64,000 bases of DNA, taken from NCBI GenBank assembly GCA_032622095.1, contig CP136061.1:219200373-219264372 (forward strand). Reading direction: 5' to 3'. The stretch comes from Siphonodentalium dalli. Lineage: Eukaryota; Mollusca; Scaphopoda; Gadilida; Siphonodentaliidae. Shown here piece after piece: positions 27,301 to 42,300 of the stretch. Position numbers and translations under genes: made by a program. The notes beneath the pieces were generated by a model, which was given only the letters and a program-made list of their open reading frames with translations, had not been told where the DNA came from and did not search any database. The stretch's first letter is position 1. Every line of letters starts with the position of its first letter.

Positions 27301-30300
27301 CATTGAATTAACATCATCTTTTTCAACCTTTAGTAGACTTGAAAGCATCTCATGGCAACTATCCATCATGAACCGAAACAATATTTCCATCCAATGTACA
27401 ATTCATTTGTGGTTATTATGTAATCAATTTTGTACATATTTATTTTCATATGTCATTGCCAATAAAAAATCAAATCAAATTAAATATTTTTCAGTTGAAT
27501 ATAGCAGCTCCATTTTGGTTGATGAACAAATCAGGTTTACCTCTGATGTTCAAGCAAGATTCATCTAGGAATGATGCTGCTGGACAATTTGAAGAACATG
27601 AACTTGCTAGAAGTGTCACTCCTCTGCTTTTCAGTTTTGGCGAGAAAGAATTACCTCATTTGTAAGTGAATTCTCTACTCTATTAATGTTCAGATTTTCT
27701 TCTGTTTGGGATGAACTTTCTGTTATTTCCCCGTAAGATAGGCTGCATTAACTTCTCACAAACAATTGCTGTAAATCTTTGAAAAATGAAATGCCTGGAT
27801 CGTGGATTAAAGTTTCATGACAGTTCATAAAATTTTGGTTGTAATTTGCGCACTACTTCAAAGAAGTCAAGGGGCCTTACACTAGTAGTAATTTGCGGGA
27901 TTATATGTGTAAAACCTAGACAGAATTACAGTAATGCCCTAAATAATTGACTCCTTAACTACAGCAGAATTATGGGTAATTTTTCAGGATTTAGTCGGAA
28001 ATATGGCTTGTTGCCATTCATCAGAAAGCTCTCAATGAGTGAAATCCAAAATTTATAGGATAAGTCATTTGTGAGTCGGCTTTGTGGAGTCCAATCGCAT
28101 GTTGGTTCTATGCTATTCTGTCAATTGTGGGTGTTCACAGCCAACTATAATCACCTTCAAATAGTGTGTCTGTCATTTGCAGAATGAGGTCCCCAGAGGA
28201 TGAATTTAGTGACGCTACCCTGCACAGTGGGCTAGCATCACCAAATTGACCCTATGGGGACCTCATTCTGCTCAACTGCTGTTGGAGACCTAGGATCGAA
28301 TTGAAGTTTCCCAGTTGAAGTTGGTCATGTTCACCTATTAGTTACCTCGATTATGCATTTTATCTTCTGCAAATTAGGGGATATAGAAACTGAACAGAAG
28401 GGAAAAAGAAACTGAAAACAATGTTAATTTAAGACTACTTAGATATTACCCAGAAGATCAGGCCTAAGCAGAATGAGGTTCCCAGAGGGTGAATTTAGTG
28501 ATGCAAGTCCGCTGTTCGGGGTAGCATCACTAAATTCGCCCTCTGGGGACCTAATTCTGCAAACGACAGACACATTTATTCATGGCTTTACTACAATCAT
28601 ATATATTTTATTATTAGATACCTTACTTGTCATTTAAGTGTTCTGTGAACTGTTTCAGGTGTCAGATGAGGGTTGGGAAATCAGTCCATGGACCAACTTC
28701 TTCCCCACAATGGTAAGTGTTTTTATACTATCAGACTTTAAATGAAATGGAGGGTATATCAGATTGACTATCTCAACCAACCAATTTTCTTCAGTTTTCA
28801 CAACTGAGAATGCCTCCATCATGCCATCTCGGCCATCAAAATGACATCTATCTGAGCAGATATCACCACTTTAGGTTATAAAGCCTGAGTTTAGTGTGCC
28901 TGTCATTTGCAGAATGAGGTCCCCAGAGGGTGAATTTAGTGATGCTATCCTGCATAGCGGGCGAGCATCACCAAGATCACCCTCTGGGGACCTCATTCTG
29001 CATGTCCTCATCTGCTATGGAACAAGTTCCCAAATGGGGAATATTGTGATGTACACCCATTGGGAACCTCGATTATGCAATGTGTCGTCTGTCAATTTGA
29101 GGATATAGAGAAACTAAACTAAAAAAGAAATAGAATCTATGTGAAGAAGTTTCTATAGAGATTTGATAATAAAGAAACTTTCCAGAGAAGATGAGACCTA
29201 AGCAGAATGAGGTCTCCAGAGGATGAATTTAGTTATGCTAGCCCGCTATGCGGGATAGCTTCACTAAATTCACCCTCTGGGGACCTCATTCTGCAAATGA
29301 CAGGCACATTAAACTCAGGCTTGTCCGGAATCAATGATATTTAGGATGAAACTTTATCTTCAGGAGTGCTTACGAAAGATTGTCCAATGATGTTATTTGC
29401 ATTTCTTGTTTTAGAGTTATTCTTGGCTTTTTCTGTAAACTATGATTTTCTGTTCATCCGCATATATTGGTTATTGGATTTCAATGAAATTTGGAATAGA
29501 AATGTGCTATCATGTACACTTTTGAAAGATTGTCCAATGGTGTTTGTATTTGCCTTTATATTTGTTTTTATTTAAACTTTGATTTTCTGTCTGTCTACAC
29601 TTTGTCATACACTGTAATATGTGTGTAATTCTATACTTTTTGCACTTTATAATTTCATGTGGTAATACATCTAAAAGCAAGTCATTAAATTTTTGATCTT
29701 GTTGACATTTTATTTCTCTTGTTTTTTTCCCAGCTAAATAAACTCTTTTGATTATACTTAACTTTTCCAGGTCAAGTTCATTCTCCTTGGAAAGTGGAGT
29801 TGGAGTCCGGCAGTTACACGTCCTGGACAAGGATGCCAAGAGACCAAATTGGTAAAAATCATTATCTCAATATATTTATTATATGTTTGACATTATTGCT
29901 TTCAGTCAAGAGTGACAACTGTTGACCCATGATGTTATCACCAAAAGGATGTTGATATTCATCTGAAGTAAAATGTGCATAGGTGTTCAGCTATATGGAG
30001 AATTAGAGATAACAATCTTGATTAATGTTATTTCTATTAGCAAATCACAATGTCTGATTGGTATAGAAATGTTATTCAATGACTATTGGTATCTTTTATT
30101 TTCTTGCAGGGTTTACAATATAGGAATAGAAGTGAAGAAAGGTCAAGGAAAATACCGAGATACAAATTTAGTGACCTTTGCCCCCAGATTTGAGATCAGT
30201 AATCAGTCTGTTCATAGAATCTCTATATCTCAGAGATACTTAACTAAAGAGCAGGTAGGTTATGTCTCATGTCATACTACCAAGAAACTTTATGTCTTGA

Positions 30301-33300
30301 TAGGCCCACTTAATTTTCGAACCCCCAGATTACTTTATATAAAATATATGCCATATTATATCCCATTTGAAAGAGGAAGCTCCAAAACATTGTATTATCA
30401 ACTTATCCGGTGTAATAAACTGTAGACATGTTGTTTTTGTTGAGTTGCCAATGCGTTTTGTCAACAAGATTGAAGTAAAAATCAGTATTATTTTCAATGC
30501 AGGGGGGATAACTCTATATATTAAAGATAGAGTTCTTCCTCTTTCATTGAAAAAGTTTGAATTCTGTTGCATTCTGGGTGCCAGGGGTGGGGGAAGTCTT
30601 CAGCAGTTTTCTATTTCTCTGTGGGCATCTTCTGAGGCACAGATGTTTCAAATAGTGATGAATTATAGTATTTTAATAATATTTTATGGCATAGATTGTT
30701 ATTAAAACCGTATATCAAGTCACTATAAAAAAAATAATCGGAGACTCGAAAATTAAGTGGGCCTTTAAGAGAAATAATCTTCAGCAAAAATATGAATATT
30801 TTCATGTTTGACATGCCAAGGAAATAGTCACCTATCTTTCACAAAATTGTGAATATTTTCAAGTTGCATTGAAGTAAGTCTAACATTTGAGCAAATTTAT
30901 ATTTTTTTTGGCTTTTAAAGATAAAATACATAAAGTGATACAATGTTAAGGTTAAGAAACATAATAATAATGGATAGATTGTAGTACTATCATGTGCATC
31001 TATTATAGTGTTTATTGAACATTTATATTATATCTACAGTAATGCCCTAATTAATCGACTCCATAACCACAGCAGAATTATGGGTAATTTTTCAGGATTT
31101 AGTCGGAAATATGGCTTGTTGCCATGACAACAAGCCATATTTCTGGGGAGAGCTTTCCGATGAATGGCAACAAGCCATATTTCCGACTAAATCCTGAAAA
31201 ATTACCCATAATTCTGCTGTGGTTATGGAATCGATTAATTAGGGCGTTTACTGTAGTCTTCTTTGAATGGAAGTTGAATATCAATAATGCACTAGAGAGT
31301 CACAGATATTAGTTTTGTTTCATTCATATGTTGTTATATTTACAACAATCTTTTAAATAATTATCATTGTGTGGTGGTTGAATTGTAATTTATTGAACAA
31401 TCATGTTCTTGTACCATTGCATTGCAACAAACGTGTGTGATAACAGTTGTTTAGTTCTATCTGTATATATCGCATCGTGGAGACGCATATCAATATAGCC
31501 ATGCTGGGCAATGCCATGCACTGAACCAGGCCTGAAAGTATGAAACCGGACATTTGCAGAATGCGGTCCCCAGAGGGTAATTTAGTGACGCTACCCCCGC
31601 ACAGCGAGCTAGCATCACTAAATTCACCCTCTGGGGACCTCATTCTGCTTAGGCCTGATCTTATATCTATTATTAAAATAGTATTTTAGTTTCTTTATAA
31701 ACTTCTTTAGAATGTTTCTTTTTATTATACCCTCTCGCAACGAAGTTAGGGGGGGGGGGGGGTATACTGGAATCAGCTCGTCCGTCCGTTGTCCGTCCGT
31801 ATGTCCGTGGACACAAATTTGTCCGGAGTTTTTCTCAGTCGTTTTTTGATCAATTTCCGTGAAACTTGGCACAGACATCAACCACCATGGGAACCTGTGC
31901 ACCTGCGATTATGACGTCTGTCGGACTTTTTTTGGTGGAGTTATCCCCCCTTATTCGACTTAGAAACTTTTCGCAACATGTATAATTTTGTCCGAGCTTT
32001 TATTCCTACATTTTTAGGTAATTTTTTTGTTAACTTGGCACAGATATTTAGTACCATGGGAACCTGTGCACCTGCGATTATGACGTCTGTCCGACATTTT
32101 TTGGTGGAGTTATCCCCCTTTTCGACTTAATTTTTTTTTTGCAACATGCATAATTTTGTCCGAGCTTTTATTCTTACATTTTTAGGTCAATGTTTTTTAA
32201 TCTTGGCACTGATATTTAGTACCATGGGAACCTGTGCACCTGCGATTATGATGTCCGACTTCTTTTGTGGAGTTATTCCTCTTTTTCGACTTGAGGTGCC
32301 CAATGGGTGCACATTACCATCTTCGCCGTCTGGGAACTTAAATCTGTGTCTAGGTCTTCCATAGCAGAAGAGGTCATGCAGAATGAGGTCCCCGGGGGAT
32401 GAATTTTGGGATGCTAGCCCGCTGTGCACTGTAGGGTCACTAAATTCACCCTCTCTGGACCTCATTCTTCAAATGTCCAGCACCATATTTTCAGGCCTTC
32501 ACTGAACTGGATATCAGGTGTTAATATGTGTTTATTCCAGCCTTATCAGAAAATTGAAGGTCATCTCATTGCTCTGCCACAATGTAAGCTACCATATCAT
32601 TGGTCAAGAGTGGACTTGGATCAACTGTTATGTGTGAAGCTATTGGATATTGAGAACTGCCTGTGGTCTGGTGGATTCAGAATTGACAGGATTAACTCAT
32701 TCCATGTTAACATGAGGTAATGCTGCTTTACATTCTTATCTACCACTTACCGATATCCAGGGTCGCGCTCGCCTACAATTTACTTTTGCTAAATGTAAAT
32801 TTATTTTGCCACATTCTTTTTGAAGTTATCAAATGATATTGGACGAAATTAAGGGGTTCAAGTTTAATAAAGGAGACTACTCAAATTTCCTCTATTTGAG
32901 GGATTTGTTTAGCGTGAAGTAATAAAGTAATAACAAGAACTTTATCAATATGACAAGTGTGACTGTCAATGGAAATGGATATCGCTCTCGAATAAATGTA
33001 TTGAGTATGCTACGACGTGAGTACGAATCAATAGGAATTTAAATATTTTACGGATGGCAGCAAAAAAATGTTGCAATATATGCATGTCCCAGATATTTAT
33101 TCATTTTATTCTATAGTAAGTGGGTGTCATGAGTTGACACCCCGTCTCGACACAGATTTTTTTCATAATGTGTTAAATACATCACATATATGGAAATTCG
33201 TAACTTAATTTATCACTGCAGCCATAAACTAATTTATAATTAAAAATTCAAGTTAATTTTTATGATCGCCTGTTCACTGGTATATTTTCAGCAGACTTCT

Positions 33301-36300
33301 TAGACTCAAATTAATTATTTTTATATACATTATCGATATTAGATCGCTGTTGTTACCCGAAAAGTATTGAAATTTGGATACAATCTCCCTTTAAGGAAAA
33401 TAGATTCTATGCATTGAAAGTGAAGTTGATATCAGTGGACAATGAATCCATCCTGGCAGTAGCTAATTATAGTAGGTTCTCATCCCTCCTCAGGTGTATT
33501 ATCATAAAACAATAAACCAATCAACCACCAATATAATTACAGAAAGGCTACACCAACTTATGAGCACCTATATCCCTTTGCCCAACAGAACGGCCCTGTG
33601 CCAATGCATTCTCTTATATAGTCGACCATAGGTCGCCTCGCATATATAAGAGAATGCATTGGCTTAACACATTAAAAATTATAAAATTGTTAAAGAATGT
33701 AAGAAAAAATGGTAAAAAGTGTTAAATTTTTTTTTTTTTTAGGCCAATGCATTCTCTTATATATGCGAGGCGACCTATGGTCGACTCGCATATATAAGAG
33801 AATGCATTGGCACACGGCATAACTGTAACCATCACAATGTGGTCAATGAGCCTGTTCCAATGATATCCATATTTGTATGGTTTTATTGAGACAGACCGAA
33901 GATATTTTAGGCTGTTGAAGCTTTATTTGGGCGTTTTTGGCCGGTTTGTTGGGTAAAGGGTTAAGAAAGCGGATTAGTTGTATAACCATTTTATGACTGG
34001 AGCTTCCTGAAATTTTGCGAAAAACTGTGTGCCAATCCATTCTCTTATATATGCAAGTCGCCCATAGGGCACCTAACATATATAAGAGAATACATTGGCC
34101 TAACAATATTTACCTTGATCTTGTAAGCCAGTGCATTCTCTAACATGTGAGAATCGCACTGGAGACTCGCATATATAAGATATTGCACTGGCATAGGATA
34201 TTTAACCAGCGCAGCTCCCGTCCTGAAAGGGTTAAATATCTCCATCACACAAGACCCTACCATCTTATATATACAATCGGATTAACTACATTTTTGTAGA
34301 GATATTGCATTAGCTTATCCTAAAGTGCATTATAAACCACTTCTAGGAAACTGGTATGGGTTTTTGTGATATGAATGGTTTGATGGGCGATTTTAAAATA
34401 TAATATAGTTTCAACTTTCACAAACTCACTTGTCAAATATTTTTTGCCAAAGTGAATTATATTTGTATTTGACAAGTGGCAGCTAAAGCCCTGCCCATAT
34501 CTACAATACACATCAATTTCATCACACAAAGCATATTATGAACCATGTTGCTGAGTTGTTGCACAATCCAAGTGGAATGGAAAAGGATTTGCCTCTTTAA
34601 GGCACTTTGTTACTTCTTTGTTTGCATGCAGTTGATAATAGTACAGTATATTCTATCAACCTGAGATATAATATCGTGTTGAAGTTTTTAATTGTGATAT
34701 ATAAATTATAAAGTTTGAGAAGCCATGTGTGAATTAAGACAACTTTTAATAACTTTGCATCACCAATTACTCTGGCAAAACATTACTGGTATTATTACAA
34801 CCCTTTCTATACTAAATACTCATTGACAAGTAGTTATCCCTTTAGAAATGTTTAGTTAACTCTTTACCCAACAGAAGGGCCCTGTGCCAATGCATTCTCT
34901 TATATATGCGAGTCGACCATAGGTCGCCTCGCATATATAAGAGAATGCATTGGCTTAACACATTAAAAATTATAAAATTGTTAAAGAATGTATGAAAAAA
35001 TGGTAAAAAGTGTTAAAAAAAGATTTTTTTTAGGCCAATGCATTCTCTTATATATGCGAGGCGACCTATGGTCGACTCGCATATATAAGAGAATGCGTTG
35101 GCACACAGCATAACTATAACCATCACAATGTGGTCAATGAGCCGGTTCCAATGATATCCATATTTGTATGGTTTTATTGAGACAGACCGAAGATATTTTA
35201 GGCTGTTGAAACTTTATTTGGCCGGTTTTGGCCGGTTTGTTGGGTAAAGGGTTAATAAGTTCAACAAACGACCATACTTATTATCTAAACATTTCCCAGA
35301 CATTAATATGAATCATCTGCTATTGTACTGTCTGTTTTTCTGTCTATCATCTGCTTTTATTACCTGAACCCCCCCCCCCCCCCTCCAAATGAAAAATAGA
35401 CCATTCCCATGTATACCTTTATAACTGAAGGGGAGAATCCATCTGGTATAGAAAGGGTTAAGGACAAAGCTCATAACTCTCTCATGTATGTTTATTAGAT
35501 GGCAGTTATAGAATTTATTATCCAAATTGAAATTATTCATTACAGAGATTCTGAAGGACATTCCCATTTACTGAAGATAGAGATTATCCTACGAGGGCCA
35601 ACATTCTGTATTGAGTTTGGTAACGCTGAAGATGTGCCTCCTCCATTCAGACTGGATAACACGTCAGAGGTGGATTATCAATAGCCTTATAATCCTTATA
35701 CCTGGAAGTAACCAGTCAGATGTCTTAACCATTCCATGACTGGAGCTTCCTGAAATTTTGCGAAACTTGTGCCAATGCATTCTCTTATAAATGCGAGTCT
35801 CCATAGGGAGTCTTGCATATATAAGAGAATACATTGGCTTAACAATATTTACCTTGACCTTTCAAGCCAGTGAATTCTCTTATATAGCAGAGGCTCCCTG
35901 TGGGAGACTCGCATATATAAGAGAATGGCATTTAATGGCATTTAATCCCAATTTTTTATTTATGTCATCAGTATCATTGTGTACCATTTTATCATTTGTC
36001 AAAAGTAATGTTCATCTGAAACTTTAATGGGATACATCATTTTCATTTAACAGTTTCCAACTTAAACATTCCTGAAAAGTATGTTAACCATATACAGACC
36101 TAAAAAAAATGGTTCTGGACATTTGCACAATGAGGTCACCAGAGGGTGAATTTAGTGACTCTACACCACACATCAGGCTAGCATAACTAAATTCACCCTC
36201 TGGGGACCTCATTCTGCTTAGGCCTCATCTTCTCTGGAAAGTTTCTTTATTATCAAATTAAAAAGTTTTTTTTAGTTTTTGCCCAATGGGTGCACATCAC

Positions 36301-39300
36301 CATATTCACCTTATGTGAACTTAAACCTGTGTATAGGTCTTGAATTGCTTTATTCTCTGATCCAATTAAATAACATGAATGGATATTGAGAAAACGAAAT
36401 TATATACATAAGATGGACAGAATAACGAAAAGTATTTATATACAAAATATACAGTGACCTCCCAAACGTCTTCATCGTCACCTCTATCTTCATTTCATCA
36501 ACATCATCATCATTATCATCGTCGTACTCCAATAGCAGATGAGGCCATTCAGAATGAGGTCCCCAGAGGATGAATTTGGTGATGCTAACCTGATGTGCGG
36601 TGTAGTGTCACTAAATTCACTCTCTGTGGACATCATTCTGCAAATGTCCAGCACCATATTCTGAGGCCTGACCAAATACAACCACCTATCCAGGGTTCCC
36701 ACTGGACCGAAATTTACTTTTGCCAAGTTATTTGTCAAATGAAAATATTTTTTACCAAATTATTTTAGCATTTGCCAAATGCTATCCCTGATAGTATCAT
36801 TTTCTGCAACCTTAAGTCTTATGTTTCGATACTTGCGGTTTGAAAGATTTTTGATATCATAGAAAAGCAGTAAGTTAATAATGAATTATACTCGCATCTC
36901 TATTGTGGTTTATCATACAACAATAAGCCAATCACTGAACAATACAATGGTAGAAGGGTTGCTTCATCAGAAGGGCACATCACAGGAGGATTAGCTGTGT
37001 GTACACACCACCACCACACTAAATACTAGTATAATCACTCCAACCATCGGTTCTAATGCTGTGAGATTAACTGCATCTTAATAGAGGTGTTAACTTTTCC
37101 AAAACCTTATAAAACACCACTAATATAATTATATTGTAAGAGTTTCCTGAAATGAATGGTATTGATTGACCAATATTTTTCTACTTTCTTGAGGAATTAA
37201 AAAGTGACTTGCCAAAACGTTTGCCAAATGAAAATATTTTTTGCCAAATTGTGATTTATTTTTGCCATTGGCAAATTTGGCAAGTGGCAGCGCGAACCCT
37301 GCACCTATAATATTCCAATTGACAAACCATCAGTAGGTTTAGAGATGATCATCTCAGAAACTACGTTCTCTTTTCTGTCACAATATTTTGGATTCATTGT
37401 ATTCTTCTTTTTTGTATGCCATTATGATGTTATTCACAATTTCACAATAGTTTATTTTTGTTTTCAGGTACCTGTGATGTACTATCAGTCAAAAACTACA
37501 GAACCGGGCCTCAGAAGATACATTAAACCACATACCTCATGTAAGACACTTAACCATTTCTATAATAAATACTCATTGACGAGCAGTTATCCCTTAGGAA
37601 ATGTTCAGATAATAAGTTCAACAAACGACCATAGGCCGTTTGTTGAACTTATTATCTGAACATTTCCCTCCAATAAACAGGAATCCTTATGTACTTGTAG
37701 TATCTATTGTGAGCTTATTTCCCTGATATGCCCTCCAGATGAATAATAGACCATTCCAATGTTAACTTTTATAACTGGTCAGAGAAACCATTGAGTGTAG
37801 AGAGGGTTAATAGATTCCAGCCTCTTTAGACAACTTGCTTCTCCTCACAGCTCAAGGGAGAGGAGCATTTAGTATGCTGTAATAACTTGTGCCCCAATCC
37901 CCGTTGCTCATTGTATAATACTATAATTTAATTTCTTCTGTACAACTGTGTTTTGGGATGACCAATAAAATATGTTCAAATCAAAATACAGCTGATGTAG
38001 TTTACTATATGGGCGATATCTGCCTGTTTTAGTGTGTAAGGGCATGGGAGAAGCCAATGCTAGGTCCAATGATATTGACTCAGCTCATGTTTGAAACTAA
38101 GATTACATATGTTAGTTTCTTTTACTTGGGATGGGCCAACATTAAGATTATATTCCAAGACATTGTGCATCTGATGAGGGAACACTAGTTTCATGGAATA
38201 ACGCAGCAGATTATATTTAAGTACTTTATGCATGGGACGATCCATCAATAGTTCCAATTAAAGCAAAGCTATTCTGAGGTTAAGATTATATTTCAGCGTC
38301 TTATGTATGGGATGAGCCAACAGTTTGTCCACTGACATAATCCCACCTCTTGCTTGTAACTAAGATTATATGTCGGTATTTTATTCATGGGATCAGTCAG
38401 CGGTTCCAATGATATAATCCCACCTCTTGCTTGAGACTAAGATTATATTTTAGGCTATTAAAATTAAATATCTGCGTTCTCAAGCAATTAGATCTCAATT
38501 TTGATATGAGGGAGGGAGGCTATAATATTTTTATTTTTTCTCAAAGTCTGGAAAACAGTCAAGAAACCAAAACAATTAATTTTCATTGTTCAAATCAAAT
38601 ATTTCTAACAGAAAATATTGAAAAAAATGTTTACAAGGCTTTTTAAAAGAAAATTTGAGTGATGAGGGTCAGGGAGGTGCCTGAGAACATAGAATATTTA
38701 TTTTTTGGCCTTAGCGTCTTATGCATGAGATCAGCCAACACTTATAATTATATTCCCATGAATTATGCATTTGACGAGGGAACACTAGAGTGATTGTTAA
38801 TGAAGCTTATGTCTCAGACCCTTATGCAGTGTATGGGATGAGACAACAATAAGATTACTGTATATTTTCAGACCTGAAAATATAGCGGTGCATAGTGGGC
38901 TAGCATAAAAAAATTCACCCTCTTTATGCCTCATTCTGATTAGCCCTCATCTTCTCTGAAAAGTATTTTTATTATCATATTAACAAGTTTTTTTTAGTGT
39001 CTTAAATTTGTTTTCTTTTTGAGTTTAGTTTCTCAATATCCCAAATTGTCAGATGACACAATTCATAATCGAGGTGCCCAATTATGGGTGCACATCACCA
39101 TCTTCACCATCTGGGAATGGTATCTGTGTCTTGGTCTCCCATACAGGGTTTCCGCCAGGCCGGCTGGGGGTCCGTCGCCCGGACCCATTCCCCCTGCCAA
39201 CCTTTGCCATGAAATCCCGCTCATACACAAATAAATGATGTTATTAAAAACTTAGTCTTGTCTGTCTCGGCAGGCTATATATGATATTTAACCTTATTTT

Positions 39301-42300
39301 CATTAATAATGACCAAATGGAATCGACACAGTCCATCTTCAGAAAAAAAAAATAACAGCATGAACAAACCATAAATAGTGACACCCCACAAATAGTTCCA
39401 CGGGATTCCCCCACGTGATTGGTGGGGAATTCCCTATCAAGGGAGATATCATTGGTTCAATTTACTTCAGCGTATGGGAACGTGGATCATAAAACTGCCT
39501 CATTTATTATCTTGACGTGAATATTGACGAGGCGTTTGGACTAATTTATTCATCATTATTCTAAATTGTATAAAACATGTGTATAGTTTGAGGCATGAGG
39601 AAACACACAAATATCGTATCATTTATAGTAATATAAAATTGCGACTTGACTTCTTGTCGTGAACTGAAGCATGAAAACTCTTGGGCTAATGGCGATCATC
39701 ATAAAATAATCTTTGTGCAACATACACAAGTTCGCGGCTTCGCGTTAATGCCCCATTAAAGAATAACACGCTGAACATGCGTGCCCTCATTCCGAGGTGA
39801 CGTCATCCAGTAGAAGTTTGCAGACACGTGCAGTTAACTGTGTCACAATAATAGAGATATTAAAAGCTATTATACTGCAGTCATTGAACATCATGCACAT
39901 GTCCACAATTATTAGTCAGGTCAAGGACGCCCAATGTTTTGCTGCTCTTTTGCAGTTGAATTATCAGATACTAATACATATAATTTGATATAAATGTGTG
40001 AGACAGGGAATAAAATAAAGACACACAGACACAGTGAGAATGGGTTTGTTATATCGGATTTATCATCTTTTTAGATTTAGTTTGCGCCGGCATTTTATCT
40101 TGTTGCTTACCTGTGATTGCCGTCTGTTTCTCAAAATCCTGATGAAAAATACCCCTCATGACATACCGATCCATAAGTCGCAGGAAGTTTTTAATAAGGG
40201 AAATTGGGTTAGAAAGTTGCGACTTATATATATTGTACACCGGCCGGTACGGTAAATGGCGAAATTACAGATAAATGGGTTTTCATATATTTAATTATTT
40301 ACTGATTTCCCCCATAGCAGCTACCGGACCCATTCCCCCGACCCCTAGCGGAAACCCTGCCCATATCAGATGAGGCCATGCAAAATGAGGTCCCCAGAGG
40401 ATGAATTTTGTGTCACCCTCTGGTGACCTTATTCTGAAATGTCTGGCACTGTATTTTCAGGCCTGTATATTTCAGAGTTTAATATGCATTTGATATATTA
40501 TTAATGGAGCACATGTATGAGACTTAAGATCATATTTCAGTGCCCTATGCCTGGGATGAGCCAGCACTCGATCCACTGATAACCCTATCAGTCCATGGTG
40601 GCACCTCATCTACCTACAACCTCAATCAACTAGAAGATGGAGAACAGCTGTGTTACGAGAACTTCATATTCCTTGCTGCCACTGTTACACACAATAGGTA
40701 AATTGGGTTGTAGATCATGTCATGAATCTCTACTCTGGCTACGCCCATAGAGATCAGTCTCTTTGAAAAGCTGACAAAAATCCTATATTGGATGTATGTC
40801 TAGAACTCTCTATTAAAATTAGGTTCTGTATTGAAGGGATTCCCTCCATTTCATTGGAGAGTGGCACAGACTGCACGCGATTTCTTTGGTTTATTTCATA
40901 GCAGATCATGTCAGAGATCAGGTCAATGATGTGTTGACAATTTTCCGATGCATTATCAAACTCAACTATTGTTGGAAAACTGAATACAGATGATATATCC
41001 ATAATTAATTTTACTCATCGCAATATAGGACACATCATCTTAAAGTTTTTTTTATCATACAACGATATTCATGACTGATTATTCTTTCGCATCTAGTTGT
41101 ATTTATAACTATTTCTAAATACTACGATTCTCACAAACATTTACTACGACAGGAATGCACTCCATATTTTGAAACGGTTTATTACGTCATGTTGGAAATG
41201 TCGTCATAGAAATGAAATATTATGGACACTTCTAGAGACGTACATCCGATTTAGGATTTTCGTCAGCTATTCAGAGACTACATAGAGATCATTCACAGTT
41301 CAAAACCTGGACATTTTTGATGATCTGACAGGGCAGTGCAGGTAAGATATTTCTCAGTTAATACCTGGTCATTAATAATAATGCATTTCACAGTAGGTGA
41401 AGGTCCCATGCAACATTGCATCATTTAAGTGACTTTGTTGAGCCAATTTTGATTTGCAACGCTTACAATTATGGACTTTCTCCCGGGTAATCAATTTAAT
41501 GTTTATTACGATAAAAACTCACAAAAATCATGCAATCGCTAGCAGGGACCCCCCCCCCCCCTACTATGAAATATATTATTAAGGAACAAGTATTAACAAA
41601 GAAATATATTCCCTGCATTGTGTGTTCAATGTTATAAAGATCCCCACCAGAACATCAAAAAGTTTCCAGGTATTGAACTTTGTGGAATTTGATCTTAATG
41701 GGCGTAGCCAGATTAGAGATTCATGAATTGATCTCAGTTTCGTCAGCGGAGATGCCTGGCTTTGATGACATTTTCTAGATTTGATGCAGTTGTTATTAAA
41801 ATCAGACTACTGAACAAGTCACGCAATCTATAGTCTGAAACATTTGAACATCATTTATTTTATCACCGCTATAAATAGCTTCATGCATTCCCTGCTGTAT
41901 GAAGTCGCCCCACACATTTCACATTAAAATTAGTTTTACTATTTGACAGAATATCTCCTTTCGGTTTCAATAGATCAACATAATAAAAAACCAAGCAATA
42001 ATTTTTTATTTTTTTTTACAATATGGGTAAAATGTTGTAGGAAGGGTTTGTAAACCAGGCTATTAACCCTTTACCCAACAGAACGGCCCTGTGCCAATGC
42101 ATTCTCTTATATATGCGAGTCGACCATAGGTCGCCTCGCATATATAAGAGAATGCATTGGCTTAACACATTAAAAATTATAAAATTGTTAAAGAATATAT
42201 GAAAAATGGTAAAACGTGTTAAAAAAAGATTTTTTTTTAGGCCAATGCATTCTCTTATATATGCGAGGCGACCTATGGTCGACTCGCATATATAAGAGAA

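Noticed and set aside
41554-41570. Poly-C tract (also 35370, and poly-G at 31749)
   Set aside because: Simple homopolymers, possibly sequencing-length artefacts; no further structure.
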